Part shown: piece after piece, positions 1 to 12,351 of the stretch
Layout: each line of letters starts with the position of its first letter
Numbering within the stretch: the first letter of the stretch is position 1
Assembly (NCBI GenBank): GCA_030704615.1
Contig: CM060733.1
Span: 13,454,001 to 13,518,000 of the forward strand
DNA length: 64,000 nucleotides
Direction of reading: 5' to 3'
Origin: Takakia lepidozioides
Lineage: Eukaryota; Streptophyta; Takakiopsida; Takakiales; Takakiaceae
The notes under the pieces: generated by a model
Seen by the model: the letters and a program-made list of their open reading frames with translations, nothing else
The model's database searches: none
Told to the model about the DNA's origin: nothing
Made by a program: the position numbers and the translations under genes

Positions 1-300
1 TCTCACTGATGTCTTCCACTATGAGGATAAAAAATGCTTGGCAGCCTACCTGCACGAGGCCTTCACCCTTAGACAATCGCTAGAACATTAATTGTGGTTT
101 CTGGATTTGTTCCTCTCTCATGTTTTCTTCCATTTTGTCCCATAAGCTCTATGAGCTTTCCGCGGACGTTATAAAGCACCATTTCATTCATTTCATTTCT
201 TTCTTTCGGATGTTATAAAGTACAGTACCATTTCATTTCCTGTTTTCTGTTTACCTTTCTCCCATAAGTTCTTTGAGCTTTCCGCAGACATTATCCTCAC
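1..300 (+). repeat. Dispersed repeat, copy A (3' end of an ORF plus trailer)
   Basis: The first 91 bases read as the C-terminal end of an ORF (Tyr-Glu-Asp-x-Lys, then a Leu-Ala-x-Tyr-Leu-His-Glu core, then Leu-Arg-x-Ser-Leu) ending in TAA at 89-91. The trailer carries the phrase 'cccataagctctatgagctt' followed by 'ttataaag' and 'accatttcatt' motifs, part of it repeated at about 180-300. The same peptide core and trailer phrases recur in the same orientation at about 9770-10190, so this is one end of a dispersed family. Its 5' end lies outside the window. The family is not recognised. Confidence 0.5.
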
Positions 301-481
301 AAGGCTACGGCATACGTTGTCTTATGAGTACGTTTTATCACTCACAGACAGTAAGAGATCACCTCAAGTGTCTGACACATATATGTGAGTGTTTGTGTGT
401 ATCCTATAGTGTATGCCTGAACAGTTAGAGATGCCAAATAAATGCCCAACAACTGTGTAAAGTTTCCTTTCAAGAATGATT

Positions 482-3400
482 TCACCTGAACTTCACAGCT
501 TCAAGAGCTCTTTCCATCTCCTCGGAGCAGAGATAAATGTCCTCCATCACCGCCGTGTTGCTTTTGACGTTGGTGAGAATCTCTCCACCATCAACTTCCT
601 CATCAATAGTGAGACTAATCTGACTGGCTCCACTGGCCCCGACAGAGGCCTCTTCTGTATTTGAAAATTTCAAGGATCAGTAACATGTGAAGAAAACTTC
701 AAACATCATGCAGTCAGGCTGCTTCAGGATTGGTGGACACGTAAAATCTTGAATGCATGCTGCTCTAGGCACTTATTCTTGTGCTGAAAGAATTAGAGAG
801 CATCTCTCAACATCTGCACTATCAATAAGTAAAACACATTGGTGATACCTGTGATACTTTCTGAGACTGGAAAACTAGAGTTTGTTGTTACACAAGTCTC
901 TCTCTCGTCATGATGGTCACCGCTCAAGCTTGGCAATAGATTAGAAGTGCAAGTCTCCAATGCAGATAGAAATTCTTGTGCTTCACGCGGGGTAGCAGCC
1001 CCCACATGTGGGACACTTTTTTTGTCTGCAGGAGTCGTATGAAGTTGGGTCTTCAGAACTGATGCTGGCTTATACGATAAGGGAGTGCTGTCATGGCCCA
1101 CAACCCAGAGTCATATACATATCATGATCTTACCACTTCCACGACATAGAACAGCTGACCATCAAAACAGCAGCTAAACAGTGACACTTAATCACAAACC
1201 TTTGCTCCCATCCGAGGAAGACATAATGCCGAGCTACGTAGCATCAGTACAGTATGAGGCAGCCACAATAGACCCAAAAATAGCTGATCCATTCACGGTA
1301 AATATTTAGGGTAGTGCCATTTTCTCCCCACCTCTCACACACCGTAAGCAAAATGGAGGTTGATTATTAACACAAAGCACCTTTGGGCTGGAATAGAACT
1401 CAAGCCAACAGAAACCCTGTGTACCTGAATTTAGGGATTTGCAAACAGTTGGTCCCAGTGTTGTGAAATTGACTTAAACATGCTCACTACAGTGGTCACA
1501 TACCTTCTGACATTTCGCAAGAGCTGCGCCCATAGGGTATCCTTTTGGAGATTAGCAGCCTTTCCGATGATGATAAGGTGGTGGCGTGCCCTTGTGAGTG
1601 CCACATTAAGCCGATGGGGAGACGCCACAAACCCAACACCATTCGTCCGGCAGCAAGACCTGCCACGGCTACCACTCCTCAAAAGGTTGACATAAGAGCA
1701 TCTCAACAAATAGCAACTCTTTGCAAAGCACTAGATAATAGAGTTCTAAAGATCACTTCATCTCCTATTGCATACAACTTTGTGGTAGACAGCACATGCA
1801 AGCATCCTATCTTTGATCCTCCAATCATTCCAGAGCTATACATGACCATTGGCATGCCCCTTTGACAACTTACTTGAATCCCACTTCGCCCAAGTCCTGT
1901 AAAAGACGGTCGGGGGGGGGTGGGGGGGTGGGTTTGGGGTGGGGAAGTAGACTGGTGTGGTAGTCAAACAGACCAATGGAGCAAATTTTGATTGTATAGA
2001 TGCATACACCCACAGAACAAACACTCACAAAATGATGATATTTTTCTCCATTCCCTGAAACGCATCGACAGTTGATACTTGAACATCTGCAAGAGAGTCA
2101 GCGACATTCATGGAGTCCTTTGCTTCTAGAGATTTGCCTCTCAGATTTGGCCTTTTCGAGCATCGTGGCATGCTAGAGACTGCCTGTCTTCCTGGACAAA
2201 GAGTTTGCTGCAGAAGGGATGCCTGTCAGACAGATCCCCTCAAGAATCAGCTTCCACAATGATGGACATGTAGTGCTTTCTCCGCCTCTCCAAGACACAA
2301 TTTAAAAGACAGAAAGTAGCTGCCTCCGCTAAGAACAGCAATTAACTCAATGTCCTTTCAATGTCACCTGAGCTTTGTAGAATACAATGACCCCAATGTC
2401 ACAGCCCGAGACTCCACCTCCAATGATCGAGTGAATGACCAAGGAAGCCAGTTCTACCTCGAATTGGTTCATGAAGCTGTTTGAAGAATCTTTAGTTTCA
2501 ATTCCTTCTTTGCCAGTGTCGCAGAACAGTAAAGGTGGAAAGCCCCATACAAGTGGTGGTCTATCACTGTCCCTGATACACAAAAACCAGAAGTGCAGAG
2601 ACATGAAAATGTTTTGAAGTTAAGAGTACTTTTTCTGCCCAGACTACTTAGCATCTAGATCCAAACTGCTGCAATGTGAGATCTGAGGTGGAGCACTAAG
2701 GGGAAATAAGTACAAGGTAGGAAATAAGCACATACTGGGTGAAGATCAGGGACACACTGACCTGCAGCCATCCACAAGCTGCCCTTGATAGAATAAACTG
2801 TTGGGCAACGCAGCAAGCCTGTCACAATGCAAACTGATTTCATGCAAGAGAAGGTGCTCATGATGTAGCGGACAGATCATTAGAAAACTTTTGTATATTT
2901 CTATGGACCCCTTGGAGATACAATTCTGGCCCATGTTGATCTTCAACCAAATACTGCAATACACGCACTGGAGAGAGCCTTCTAAATTAGAGACCTGAAG
3001 TGACTTGAGCCAGAGTTACAGATCCAGCTTCTATGCTAATGGAGTTACATTCAACAGGTAGCTGACTATTCCGCAGGTGTGTAAGAAGAACAGTCCCTCT
3101 ACCTTGGATGACAACGGTACTGTGTGCGAAGGAGGATAGGTTCATGGCCCATTTCAACCAGTCGAACAAACAGGGACCTGCAAGAAGAAGGTTCACCATG
3201 CTTTTTAGATACTTGTGGGGTACAAGGAAAGCAGCAAGCCCTTTCAATAAACTGTGCGCAGGATGACAGATATTAGCAAAACAAAATAACCACTGACTAT
3301 GAGTCCTACAGTTCCCACGTTGAAGGTTCATGCCAAAGAATTGAGGATTTACCTTTCAAGGCCCACACTAGAATACCCCTTCTGACTTCGATCATAATCA

Positions 3401-6400
3401 TTTGCTGGACTGGGTACAGCACACTTGTCTTCTGTAGCAAGGTCTCCAGTATCACAATTCCCATGTTCACCGACACCAAGACCATGATGTAGAATTGGCG
3501 GAAGCTGGGCAGGATCACCCACAGCAACAAGCCTGGAAATCACAAATGACGATTGCGGCAAGTCAGTGGACCTACCTCTTGGGGAGGAGCTTTATCATAG
3601 GGCTTCGAATGCAGTTGGTGGAGTCTAAGATGCACATGAACTGATGCCACATGCTTCTCACTTACAATACTCAATGGAATCAGACTCACGTAGTACAACC
3701 AAACTGACAGAGTGGCAGCAGGCAAAGTGGCTCTGGTATCTGTGCACATTCGTCCAAAAGGCACACCTGCAAGTCAGAGGCAATCTTGAGCTTCAGCAAT
3801 ATAACTTTCCTCATAGTCAACAGTCTTGCACCCAAAGCTCTGGAAAAAAGACAATCTGCACAACACACTATGAATGGCATGACAGCCAGAAACTTCGGCA
3901 GACACAATAACATGCTCATCAAACTGATTGGAGCTTACAAGTTTGAAGCCAAGTTTGGCTGTAAGGCACATGTCACACCCAGCCCTGGTGCACTGCTACA
4001 GGAACTCAAAGTGTTCACACCTTAAACTTTTGGCCTTCAAGGACAGTCTTTGTGCATGAGTGACATGTAACTCCCACCACTCGAATGCTTTTCAGTTTCT
4101 CTCTCCGTTCTTTCATCTTCCCTTCCCTCAAAGCTCTGAGCTCCTGCTCAATTCTCTGCCAAGCATAATCATATCACAGCAATAAGTCACATGAGCAGGA
4201 AAAGAAGCACACTTTGAGTACACAAAGCCAGAATCTGTGTGGTCATTTTCAATGCTGTCCACACGTTTGAGGAAGCAATACAAGGTGGCTTCTAGCCTGG
4301 TTAAACTTCAGTGTTGAAGCATAAGGCTTTTGTCCAAAAGCTGGTCAATTAATGGACAGCAGAAAATTTCCCAGTAGAACGAGTACCAATCTTTCATGGC
4401 CCACAGCATCTTTCAATAGCTGCTGGAGATCCCTATGTGCTTCATTGTCTGCAGACTCTCCCTGTGATGTTGCATTTACTGAGTACCTATCAACAAGCAG
4501 AAATAATTAAACCTTCTGTGCAGTAGAGGCATTACCCAACCTACCCACCGTTGGATTCCATGGATTTAGCCTGCAGCAAAATTGTAAGTGAATTTTTGGG
4601 CTGCCCACACCTTCAGCAACCCCTGAGATGGCATGACAAAGGAGCTACAAGCAAAACAACTTTGAAAACTCTGAAATCTTTTTATGGGGAGGGTTATTTG
4701 GTGAACAATATGCTCCCAAAAATGAACTGTAAAAAAACCTTGAATATTAGGAATTTTGATAAGAAATCCAGAAATAAAATACTGCTAACTGGTATAGCCC
4801 ACGGTGGGTCGGGTCTCAAAAGCTAAAATGCTATCGCAAATAAGTGTGTGCAGTGGTGAATCAGACGGTTCCATCACGGGGCGTTGCTACCAAACCATTC
4901 TGAATTCCCAGCAGCAGAACACTTGGAATCTCATTATAATACCATGACTTAAGACCAGGTTACTAACTCTGACCTGTCTTCACTAGAACAAGTTTGATAC
5001 AAATGCACTTGACACAGTGATTGCTTACGGTAAAATTGTCCTGTCAATCTTGTTGAAGCTTCCAACACGCATGAAATCGTGAAAGCCTTCCTCCAACAGA
5101 CCTGTCAGAATCCTGCATCCGTATTCCGGAAGAGGTGGCTCAGCTTCATAGCCATGAAATTGCCTACTGTAATTCAAGGAGCAGTTTATCCTCTGCTGCC
5201 ATGCCAATTGACTTGCTTCAGATGAGGCTACCTCGTAGCACAACTGTACATACTGAAAAATGTTCATGGACAAGACAAAAGCCATGGCATCAAAAGAGAC
5301 ATCAATTTGGACAGTGATTTTAGCATGCCATAATACCTGTCAACAGCAATATTGGTGGCTGCAGAAACAAGAATTCTCGTGGTTTTATCATTGCACAACT
5401 GCCATACAAACAACACATTCATACTTGAGATTAAATCAAATGACAGTCCTTCATATCTGTAAGCACCATTCTGATTCCTGATCTTTAAATCACTAAGAAA
5501 TTAATCAAGGACAGGTACAAAAGACTAGCTGGGCAGATGTCACACAAGGATCGTTCATTGTGGGCAAACCTGTAAAATATTTGCCACAAAAATTATCAAC
5601 ACCACCAGCAGGAAACCTGACACCACAGTTTGTCATGTCAGTCTCCTCATCACAAGAAACAAAAACAGTATTCACAGGGAAAACGTACTTCACATCTGTG
5701 ACATTCCACATGTCAATACTGTCTATGATATGACTTCTAGGGCTCAGCGGGAAGGCCTGTCTATACCTGATATGCAAGAGGTGATTGAACAACAGCACTA
5801 CATACCTGCAACCATGATGCAAGATAGATAACATACTTTTTCCAGATCCAAATGTTCCATGAACAAGGCAAATCTCAGGTTTCAGGGTTGCTCCTTTGCC
5901 TACTTTGCCAGTGTTAGATGTGAACCATCTGCTGACAGTAAGGAGCACCTTTGCCTGCAAGAGCCACCTAACAAAAATCACCTCTGCTGCCTCCACTGCT
6001 TATCTCAACCCAACCTTGTCAAGGCAGACAAAGCTTTTCACACACATAGGGAATGTACTCTGAACGTAGTTTCTATTTTGCACACTGCCCTGATATTTCT
6101 GTATGACAGATCGGTGGAGATTTTCCATCCGAATTCAACTACACTCATCCAATGTTATGTTTAAGCAGTAATGTGGATATTACCATGTCTCACCTGATCT
6201 TCATTTAGTTGGTACTTGGTAAGTACAGCGTTCAATTGCTGCCTAACAGTCACTGTCAGACTAGTGTCGGGTGGCGAGGCTCTTCTCCAAGAACCATCCA
6301 GAACAGGAGGTCTATGGAGCTCCGTTGGAGGGTGTAGTAGCAATGGCAGAAGGGGTGTGCTCTGGGGGTGCAAATCTCTTCATCAATCATAACAGCCAAA

Positions 6401-9400
6401 AGTCAGTCACATCCTGAAAAGAGACCTGCACACTACAGACACATCCAACAAGATTCTAGCTTACACATTTTCAGTTCAAATTTTGGAGGAAATTTTGCAG
6501 CAGCCATTTGCAGTATTTTCTGTATCTTGCCTCCCTTACTGCTTCCCTCACCCCTCTGCTTGTCACTCTACCTCATGCCCTTCCTGCATCTATCCATTTG
6601 CCACATTTGATTAGGGCAATGAACAGATTTTCTAAGCCCACCCCACACTACTTTTATCAAGAGATCATTCCTGTCTGTCTTTCAAGTAGCTTGTGTGTTT
6701 TAGACATTCCTGCATATCTTCCCCTTGTCAATCTGATTGCAACTTCCCCCTATCATGAAGATGATCAGCTCCTTCCAGAGATATGCTGTGGGACAAACCT
6801 CGTGATGGCCACTTAGACGGTTCAGAACTGACTTCAAATTTTTAGCAGTCATACAGAATGGAGTGAGCACACACCTGATAATATTTAGCATAGCAACTTC
6901 CGAAGAAATCCCTTGGGCATGGATTGCATAAACCTTCCTTCCATCACCAAAGACTGGTTTCTCCCCAAGTATCTCTAGCTGCAATTTGGCAAGTGACCCA
7001 TGGAGGGCCAAGTTCTCTTGTGAATTCCTTTAGTCAAAAGATCGGCAAGTGGGCAACATAGCAGTAGCAAATTTTCAGGGCTTTTTCTGTGAACATACCT
7101 CAATTACTCCACTAGAAGATGGCCCGTGATATAAGCTGACAGCAATTGACACAAAATCGTCGCTGCAAATCAAATCCATGGGCAGAACTCAATTGCTCAG
7201 CTTGAACAGCTTTGTTGAGAGGAAGAGACACTATAAAGATAGATTTAGAGCACATTTGCTTAACTATACCAGTTGGGTAAAGAACCACCACTTTCCTAAA
7301 GAGACTAACTGTGTCGGCATCTAGGCAGGAGGTCAAGCAATCAAGAATTCTGCTATGCACACACCTTGTTTCTGGAGAAAAAGTTCTGCTGGAGCTGATC
7401 ACCCATAGGTCATGCCTGTGAAGATATGGGTAAGAAATTATTATTCAGCCTCAGATTAACTTATGCTAAGTACTGATGACTTTTGGATACGAATGTAAAA
7501 TACAACATTCATGGCAGATAGAGGATATCTAAGAGTTTTAGCCACCCCTTAAGAAATGACAGACACCTGCCTTGAGTGCTTGTTGGAAATAGTCTTCCTC
7601 CCCAACCTCAAGAGTGGGCTTGGTTTCTTAGCTGCACCTCTTTCTTGTGCATATTTGTAATCGTCAGCATAGGCTTTGCGTTTCTTGTTTGTCTCGCACT
7701 GCGTGGACCTGCAAGTTATTGTTGTGTCACATGTCACTTCTTCACCCACATAAGCAACCTGCATAATTAATTCAAGCTATGATTGCAAGAAGAATGCTCT
7801 GATTTCAGTAGGAGCCCATGCCATTGACTGTGATGAAGTACTCCACCTCATAAAAACCTCACAATCGCTATAAAAATCAATGCCATAGCAGCAAAAAGCC
7901 TCCTCCAGTTCTTCTTGAGACAACTTCTCAGCATGTTCCTCACCTGCATATCCAGAAAAAACATGAAGAAAGCATATGTAACCCATTCCCTTCATACATA
8001 ACACATGTGGTACTTGGCGCAAAATCAACAGTCCAATCTTTCTTTAGGGTGATCCACGATAGTGCCACTTCAAGGAATTCCTCTACAGTATCTCTGAATC
8101 CCTCAGCTCCTTTTGGGTTGGGGGCACCAATTTCTATTGTGTAAGGGAAAGTTATGATGGTCTAAGGAATCCCAAAAGTAACAATGATTTTTGAACATAA
8201 ATACCTGTTTCCCAAAAACCAGTGTCAGCCCAAGCAAATTCACCACATGCCTTTGATGCACAGTTAAAGAAGAAACGTCCCATGTTAGCTCCCGCCTGTG
8301 GAGATAGATAATGACCTTCAATCAGTTGAAAGAAAAATGGGATTTGGCTCACAAAATCAACTCAGGTGGAAGGAACAGGTCAATCGAGAGATCAGACAGC
8401 ACCTTCTTTACAAGCATTAGCCGAGTTGGCCCATGCTTGCATGAGGGCCTCGGTCCACGGACTTTGGAAAGCATTTTCCTAGCTTCGAAGAAACGATTGG
8501 AAAGATCCTGCAACTGTAGCATGTGCACAAGGCTGTTAAATCATTTATGAAATCACCAACAGGATTCCTGAGAGAATTTATTGCAAACAATGTCTCATGA
8601 GTACATTCTCTCATCTGGTGATTTTGGAAGTAGTTTCATGCGTTTCTAGGTTTTTCCTATGGGCCCTCAGGGCCCCCTGTAGGCATTGAGCATCTTTCAT
8701 CTTTATTCTCTCTCCGGCCTGCTGTGGACATAAGATTCTCTCTCTCTCTCTCTTAAGGCCTCCTGTAGTCTCCAATCTCTGGGAACTCCATGGTGAGGAC
8801 GAGAACGTGTAAACACAGTAATTGCAGCACAGTCCAGGAGGGTAAGGTTACATACAATAAGGTTCAACTCCTCAATCATAGCAGAAGACATGGTCTTCTT
8901 GTAAGATGCAAGAGATGAGAACTCATTTGGTATTACAACTTGTCGAGTAATAGCTGGAGGTGCATTAGGTTGAAACACAACCATAGCCTGATGGAGAGCT
9001 CGCTGCTTCGTGTGATCAGCAGAGGAGACAAGGCTCTTATGCAATGATTTTGTAGGTTTCCAGGAAGGTTGTTGGCATTTGACATCTACTTTGTGTTGCC
9101 CTCCATTTATGTCAAGCGAAAACTGATCAGAAGTGACATTACTGTTTGCATCACCAACATGTTCCACCTCACTTGTTAATTGCTGGTTATCAGCATCCAG
9201 TTTGAAGTTACTAGAGTAAGCTTCAGCGCCATAGAATTCCTTTTCAGTAGGCTCCACCTCGCACTCAACAACCTTCTTGCCCTGTATGAGCCTCTGATTT
9301 GATTCAACAGTGTGCATGGGTAGCTGCCTTTGCTTGTGCACAGACTCCAAGATGCAGACCTGCCCTGAGCAGCCACCTGAATCCACCTGCTTGCATCCAT

Positions 9401-12351
9401 CGGGCTTGGGCGGCTTCCTCATTCTACTCATAATTTGAACCACTGTGTGCAGAGAAGAAGGCAAGCATTTCAGTGACAAAAATAATCTTGCAAAGTTTTC
9501 TCTCACTATCTGTCTCTCCTGTCCTATATATGACGAGATACGCAGCAGAGCATACTGTCTCAGTGTCTGTCTTTGGCTCCTTCAGCTTTGCAAAGTTTTC
9601 TCTCACTCCATCTTCAGGGATGTTTGGTGTCTTCTGATGTGATTTTTCTATTTGTTCTACTTCGACCCATAGTCACTCCAAGCCCTCCCTGGATGTTGCA
9701 AAGTTTCTCTTTCGATTCATTTCTTTCACTGAACCCTCAACTATGAGATCCGGGGGCGATACTATTGCCTATTCCGGGACAGCCAATCCCTTGCTTATGA
9801 GGATCAGAAATCCTTGGCAGAATATCTGCATGAGGTGTTCCATCTTAGAGAATCTCTTGATGGTTGCGGGCCCCCCTTTCTTTCTTGCATCCAGCTTTCT
9901 TTTGTCCCAGCAGGAAAATATAAAGTCTCTTCTTATTTCTCTGTCCCTCCCTCCTGTTCGTTGATCTCCTGTGTTGTTGTACTTGCGTGCTTCGAGGACA
10001 TAATTCCTTCTTTCTCCTTGTATCTCACTTCCCTTTGTCCCATAAGCTCTTTAAGCTTTCCACGCACCTTATAAAGTACTATATCATTTCAATTCTATCA
10101 CTCTTTCCCTCTGTGCCTCCTGTGACGTAACAATTTCTTCTAGTCTCTCTGCCATTATTGTCCCATATGCTCTTTGAGTTTCCTAATGTTCCCTTCTTCC
10201 TTTCTTCATGACTAACAATGGTTCATGAGCACTCTCTCTTGGCTATAATTGGCTTCACCAATCTAATTTTGGCTCTGTAAGGCTTCCTAAAACAAAAAAA
10301 ACTGCTACGAACCAAGAAAACGACCAAGAACCAGCATGTCTTACTATGGTTTCTTAGCTTTTCACTCCAAAAAACGTACCACTACGCTTGGTTGGCCGGG
10401 ATTGTGGATTCCCAAGAATTTCAAAGGCACATTCTCCACCTGGACCACTTGGTTGCTCTTTTCCTATGCAGGTTGCAGCAAGACGATCGATATTAGTTTA
10501 TCCAGCTCCTTTAAGAGAAGGAATCAGGAGAGGAAAGAAAATAACTTACTTTACTATGTCCACAGGAGAAAGAAGGCAAATGTAAGTAGTAAGTACAGGC
10601 ACACGAGGGAACACTCTGTAAATTCTCGGATAAAATAAAACAATACGTTCATCAATAAGCAAGGCAAAGCCTTCATGTAAATTGAAACAGATACAATATC
10701 AATACTGGAGTAGCAACTCTCTGTAGGTTTGAAATTGAGAGGTAAGAACCAAACCATTAATTGGAACCTTCATGCACTCCCTTTGACCCTTCCAGACCTC
10801 ATTTTCATCCAAGATGGATCCTCCTTGACCAGTTACATAAGACTGATCTATTGTCAATTCCCCTATCACCAGGCCGTTCGGGAAGACAAGACTAGTCACA
10901 ATGTTGATAGCTTCATCCCTGTCCAGATACTTCTCTGTAATCGGATTCCCTTCATTGTCGTGAAGGACAACCTGGAAGCACCTAGGCAATCAGTCCCTCA
11001 CAAAATTCTCTTCAAGTTCTTCTTCTCTCCCTCCCTAGCCCCATAGACCCCTTGGACCTCGAGTACAAGAAATCTGTGAAATGTTCAATTTGGAAGTGAA
11101 AGATTCCGGAGGGAAGAGGTCAAGACAGAATATGCCGAGGCCTTGAAAGAGGCTCTCCCGCCCTTTATCCAATCGCTCCAAGATCTCCCCCCTCTTGCTT
11201 GAGTGATGCAAGAAGCAAGGTTGAAAGAGCTGTGGACTCTTGGGAGAGTTTCGTCACTTTTGAGGCTAATAAGATCACTGGAAGGAAACCAATTGTATGC
11301 TTTCTCCTTCTCAACATGGATTTCCAGCTCTCTTACTCAACATGGATAAACAAGTGCAGTGTAACAGGTACATTGACTAAGCTCGTTGTCTGTCATCCTT
11401 CTGACTTGAGATGTATCATGCAAAACTTGTAGCTGTGTCTATAAAAGATGGGCTTACACCGAAGAATAGTTTGCGCCCCACTAACCTTGCGTCGATCAAA
11501 ACTTGAATAAATGAGATGAAGGACGCCATCATGGTAGGTCTTCAGATTCTTAGTCTTCTGCTTTGTGTATATTACATCCCATCTTCGTGGCACTGAGGGC
11601 AACACGCATTCATGTCGTTAGAATGACCTGTACTCTCGTACTCTGAGGTTCTATCCGCCACAATTGACACACAACGAGAGGCCACTGGGAATCATACCTT
11701 TCGGATTTGGAGTATGCTCGATCGCCGATGAGGTAGTTCTTCCTTGGATCCCGGCCTTATCTCCCTGTGTTTCCTTTTTGCTACGTAAGGAGCTTATATT
11801 TGAGCTGGGAGAAGCGAACGCGGGCTCCCGCTTCAGTACGTCTTGCACGTTTACGAGGTAGTCATCGAATTCGATAGTGGCCTCACACTCGACCAATTGG
11901 TGCCTGTGAAAAAATTTCTCCGCCAGCTTTTCCCCGGCATCATCGCTCAAAATAAGCTGTCAGGGGCACCACGCGATTAGTGTCTCCAGACAGCTCTTCT
12001 CTCTCAAACACGTTCTCTGACAACGAAAAATTTCATGGAATACGTGACCATCCCACAGCGTATGTTCGTGGCATTCCGCCGTACACTAACACAACAACCG
12101 AGCCCTTTGAGACATGCTTCAAACTTGTCCTGAGCTCCTTGCGAACTCACGCACATTCCTTAGTCCGTATCTAAAAATCCTGAATACCACCAGAGAGTTC
12201 AACAAATATCCCCACTTCATCCTACAGCTCAAGACAGAGCAGCAAAACACACCTTCTGGCGATTTACAGTAAGGATGCCATCGTGGTAAGTCTTGTGCTT
12301 TTTATATTTTTGTTTCGTGTACAGAACGCTCCATCGGATATCTTCAGCCAT
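482..12351 (-). CDS. ZGRF1: ZGRF1-like protein: two DUF2439 domains, GRF zinc finger, SF1 DNA helicase (many exons)
   Basis: Homologue of ZGRF1, a nuclear 5'-3' SF1 helicase that works in replication-coupled and crosslink repair. The start is the ATG at 12349-12351, which begins exon 1 with a DUF2439 opening (Trp-Ser-Val-Leu-Tyr-Thr-Lys-Gln). Readable exons include 12268-12351, 11698-11956, 11486-11592 and one starting at 10971, all with GT/AG borders in matching phase. They continue with about 8.8-9.4 kb, a GRF exon starting at 8295, about 7.1-7.4 kb and 6.7-7.0 kb, then helicase exons between 6.3 and 1.5 kb, and 849-1087 and 482-654. Helicase motifs: Walker A 5835-5858, Asp-Glu-Cys-Ala-Gln box 3728-3754, Gly-Asp-Pro-Ala-Gln-Leu box 3496-3519, and the Ala-Leu-Thr-Arg-Ala-Arg motif near 1560-1613. 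Exon order is collinear with the family and all core motifs are kept, so the gene looks functional. The outer limits of several exons are estimates, and the C-terminal 482-1087 exons have no recognised domain. Confidence 0.85.
1505..6373 (-). other. ZGRF1: SF1 helicase core exons of the ZGRF1-like gene
   Basis: Exons in order (minus strand): Leu-Asn-x-x-Gln region at about 6180-6300; Walker A Gly-Thr-Phe-Gly-Ser-Gly-Lys-Ser at 5835-5858; an Arg-Val-Gly-Ser segment at about 5040-5100; the Asp-Glu-Cys-Ala-Gln-Ile-Pro-Glu-Pro Walker B at 3728-3754; Gly-Asp-Pro-Ala-Gln-Leu-Pro-Pro at 3496-3519; a Thr-Gln-Tyr-Arg-Cys-His-Pro exon at about 3105-3180; Ser-Leu-Phe-Tyr-x-Gly at about 2780-2815; Ile-Gly-Val-Ile at about 2370-2390; and Leu-Asn-Val-Ala-Leu-Thr-Arg-Ala-Arg in the exon about 1505-1655. 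These match motifs I, Ia, II, III, IV, V and VI of UPF1-like SF1B helicases. No lesion was found in the motifs. Confidence 0.8.
1911..1945 (+). other. G-rich tract (potential G-quadruplex) in a ZGRF1-like intron
   Basis: The plus strand holds runs of 9-10, 7, 3, 4 and 4 G separated by single T or TTT. This fits a four-tract G-quadruplex pattern. It lies in an intron of the minus-strand helicase gene, so the G-rich strand is the transcription template. Confidence 0.5.
8221..8295 (-). other. ZGRF1: GRF zinc-finger exon of the ZGRF1-like gene
   Basis: After an AG acceptor at 8296-8297 the exon encodes Gly-Ala-Asn-Met-Gly-Arg-Phe-Phe-Phe-x-Cys, then Ala-Cys-Gly-Glu-Phe-Ala-Trp-Ala-Asp. This is the Gly-Arg-Phe and Cys-x-x-Phe-x-Trp core of the zf-GRF family, a nucleic-acid-binding finger found in ZGRF1, TOP3A, NEIL3 and APE2. 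The first Cys pair should lie in the preceding exon (about 8340-8420), which was not resolved. Confidence 0.7.
8736..8753 (+). repeat. (TC)n microsatellite
   Basis: Uninterrupted TC dinucleotides next to a ZGRF1-like exon. On the minus strand they read as an Arg-Glu repeat at the end of an open frame, more likely intronic than coding. Confidence 0.6.
9770..10190 (+). repeat. Dispersed repeat, copy B, inside a ZGRF1-like intron
   Basis: The frame over about 9797-9865 encodes Tyr-Glu-Asp-Gln-Lys, a Leu-Ala-Glu-Tyr-Leu-His-Glu core and Leu-Arg-Glu-Ser-Leu, matching copy A at 1-91. The trailer phrase 'cccataagctctttaagctt' followed by 'ttataaagtact' and 'tcatttca' at about 10040-10100 also matches. 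Orientation is plus, opposite to the host gene, and the insertion lies between coding exons. Copy A ends in TAA at this point while copy B reads on, so at least one is degraded. Confidence 0.5.
10760..11592 (-). other. ZGRF1: Second, tandem DUF2439 domain of the ZGRF1-like gene (exons 3-4)
   Basis: Exon 3 (11486-11592) repeats the domain opening (Trp-Asp-Val-Ile-Tyr-Thr-Lys-Gln-Lys, Lys-Thr-Tyr-His-Asp-Gly). Exon 4, starting at 10971, supplies the rest (Val-Leu-His-Asp-Asn-Glu-Gly-Asn, later Gly-Glu-Leu-Thr-Ile). The exon/intron break falls shortly after the His-Asp-Gly motif in both copies, which suggests an internal exon duplication. The 3' border of exon 4 (about 10760-10800) is uncertain because several GT sites are possible. 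Confidence 0.7.
11698..12351 (-). other. ZGRF1: First DUF2439 domain of the ZGRF1-like gene (exons 1-2)
   Basis: Exon 1 (12268-12351, 28 codons) carries the conserved Tyr-Thr-Lys-Gln-Lys and Lys-Thr-Tyr-His-Asp-Gly segments of DUF2439. Exon 2 (11698-11956) resumes in frame after an AG acceptor with the second half of the domain (Leu-x-Asp-x-x-Gly, then Phe-Asp-Asp-Tyr-Leu-Val-Asn-Val). It ends one base into a codon, which matches the phase of exon 3. DUF2439 is the usual N-terminal domain of ZGRF1 and of fungal Mte1-type repair factors. Confidence 0.75.
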
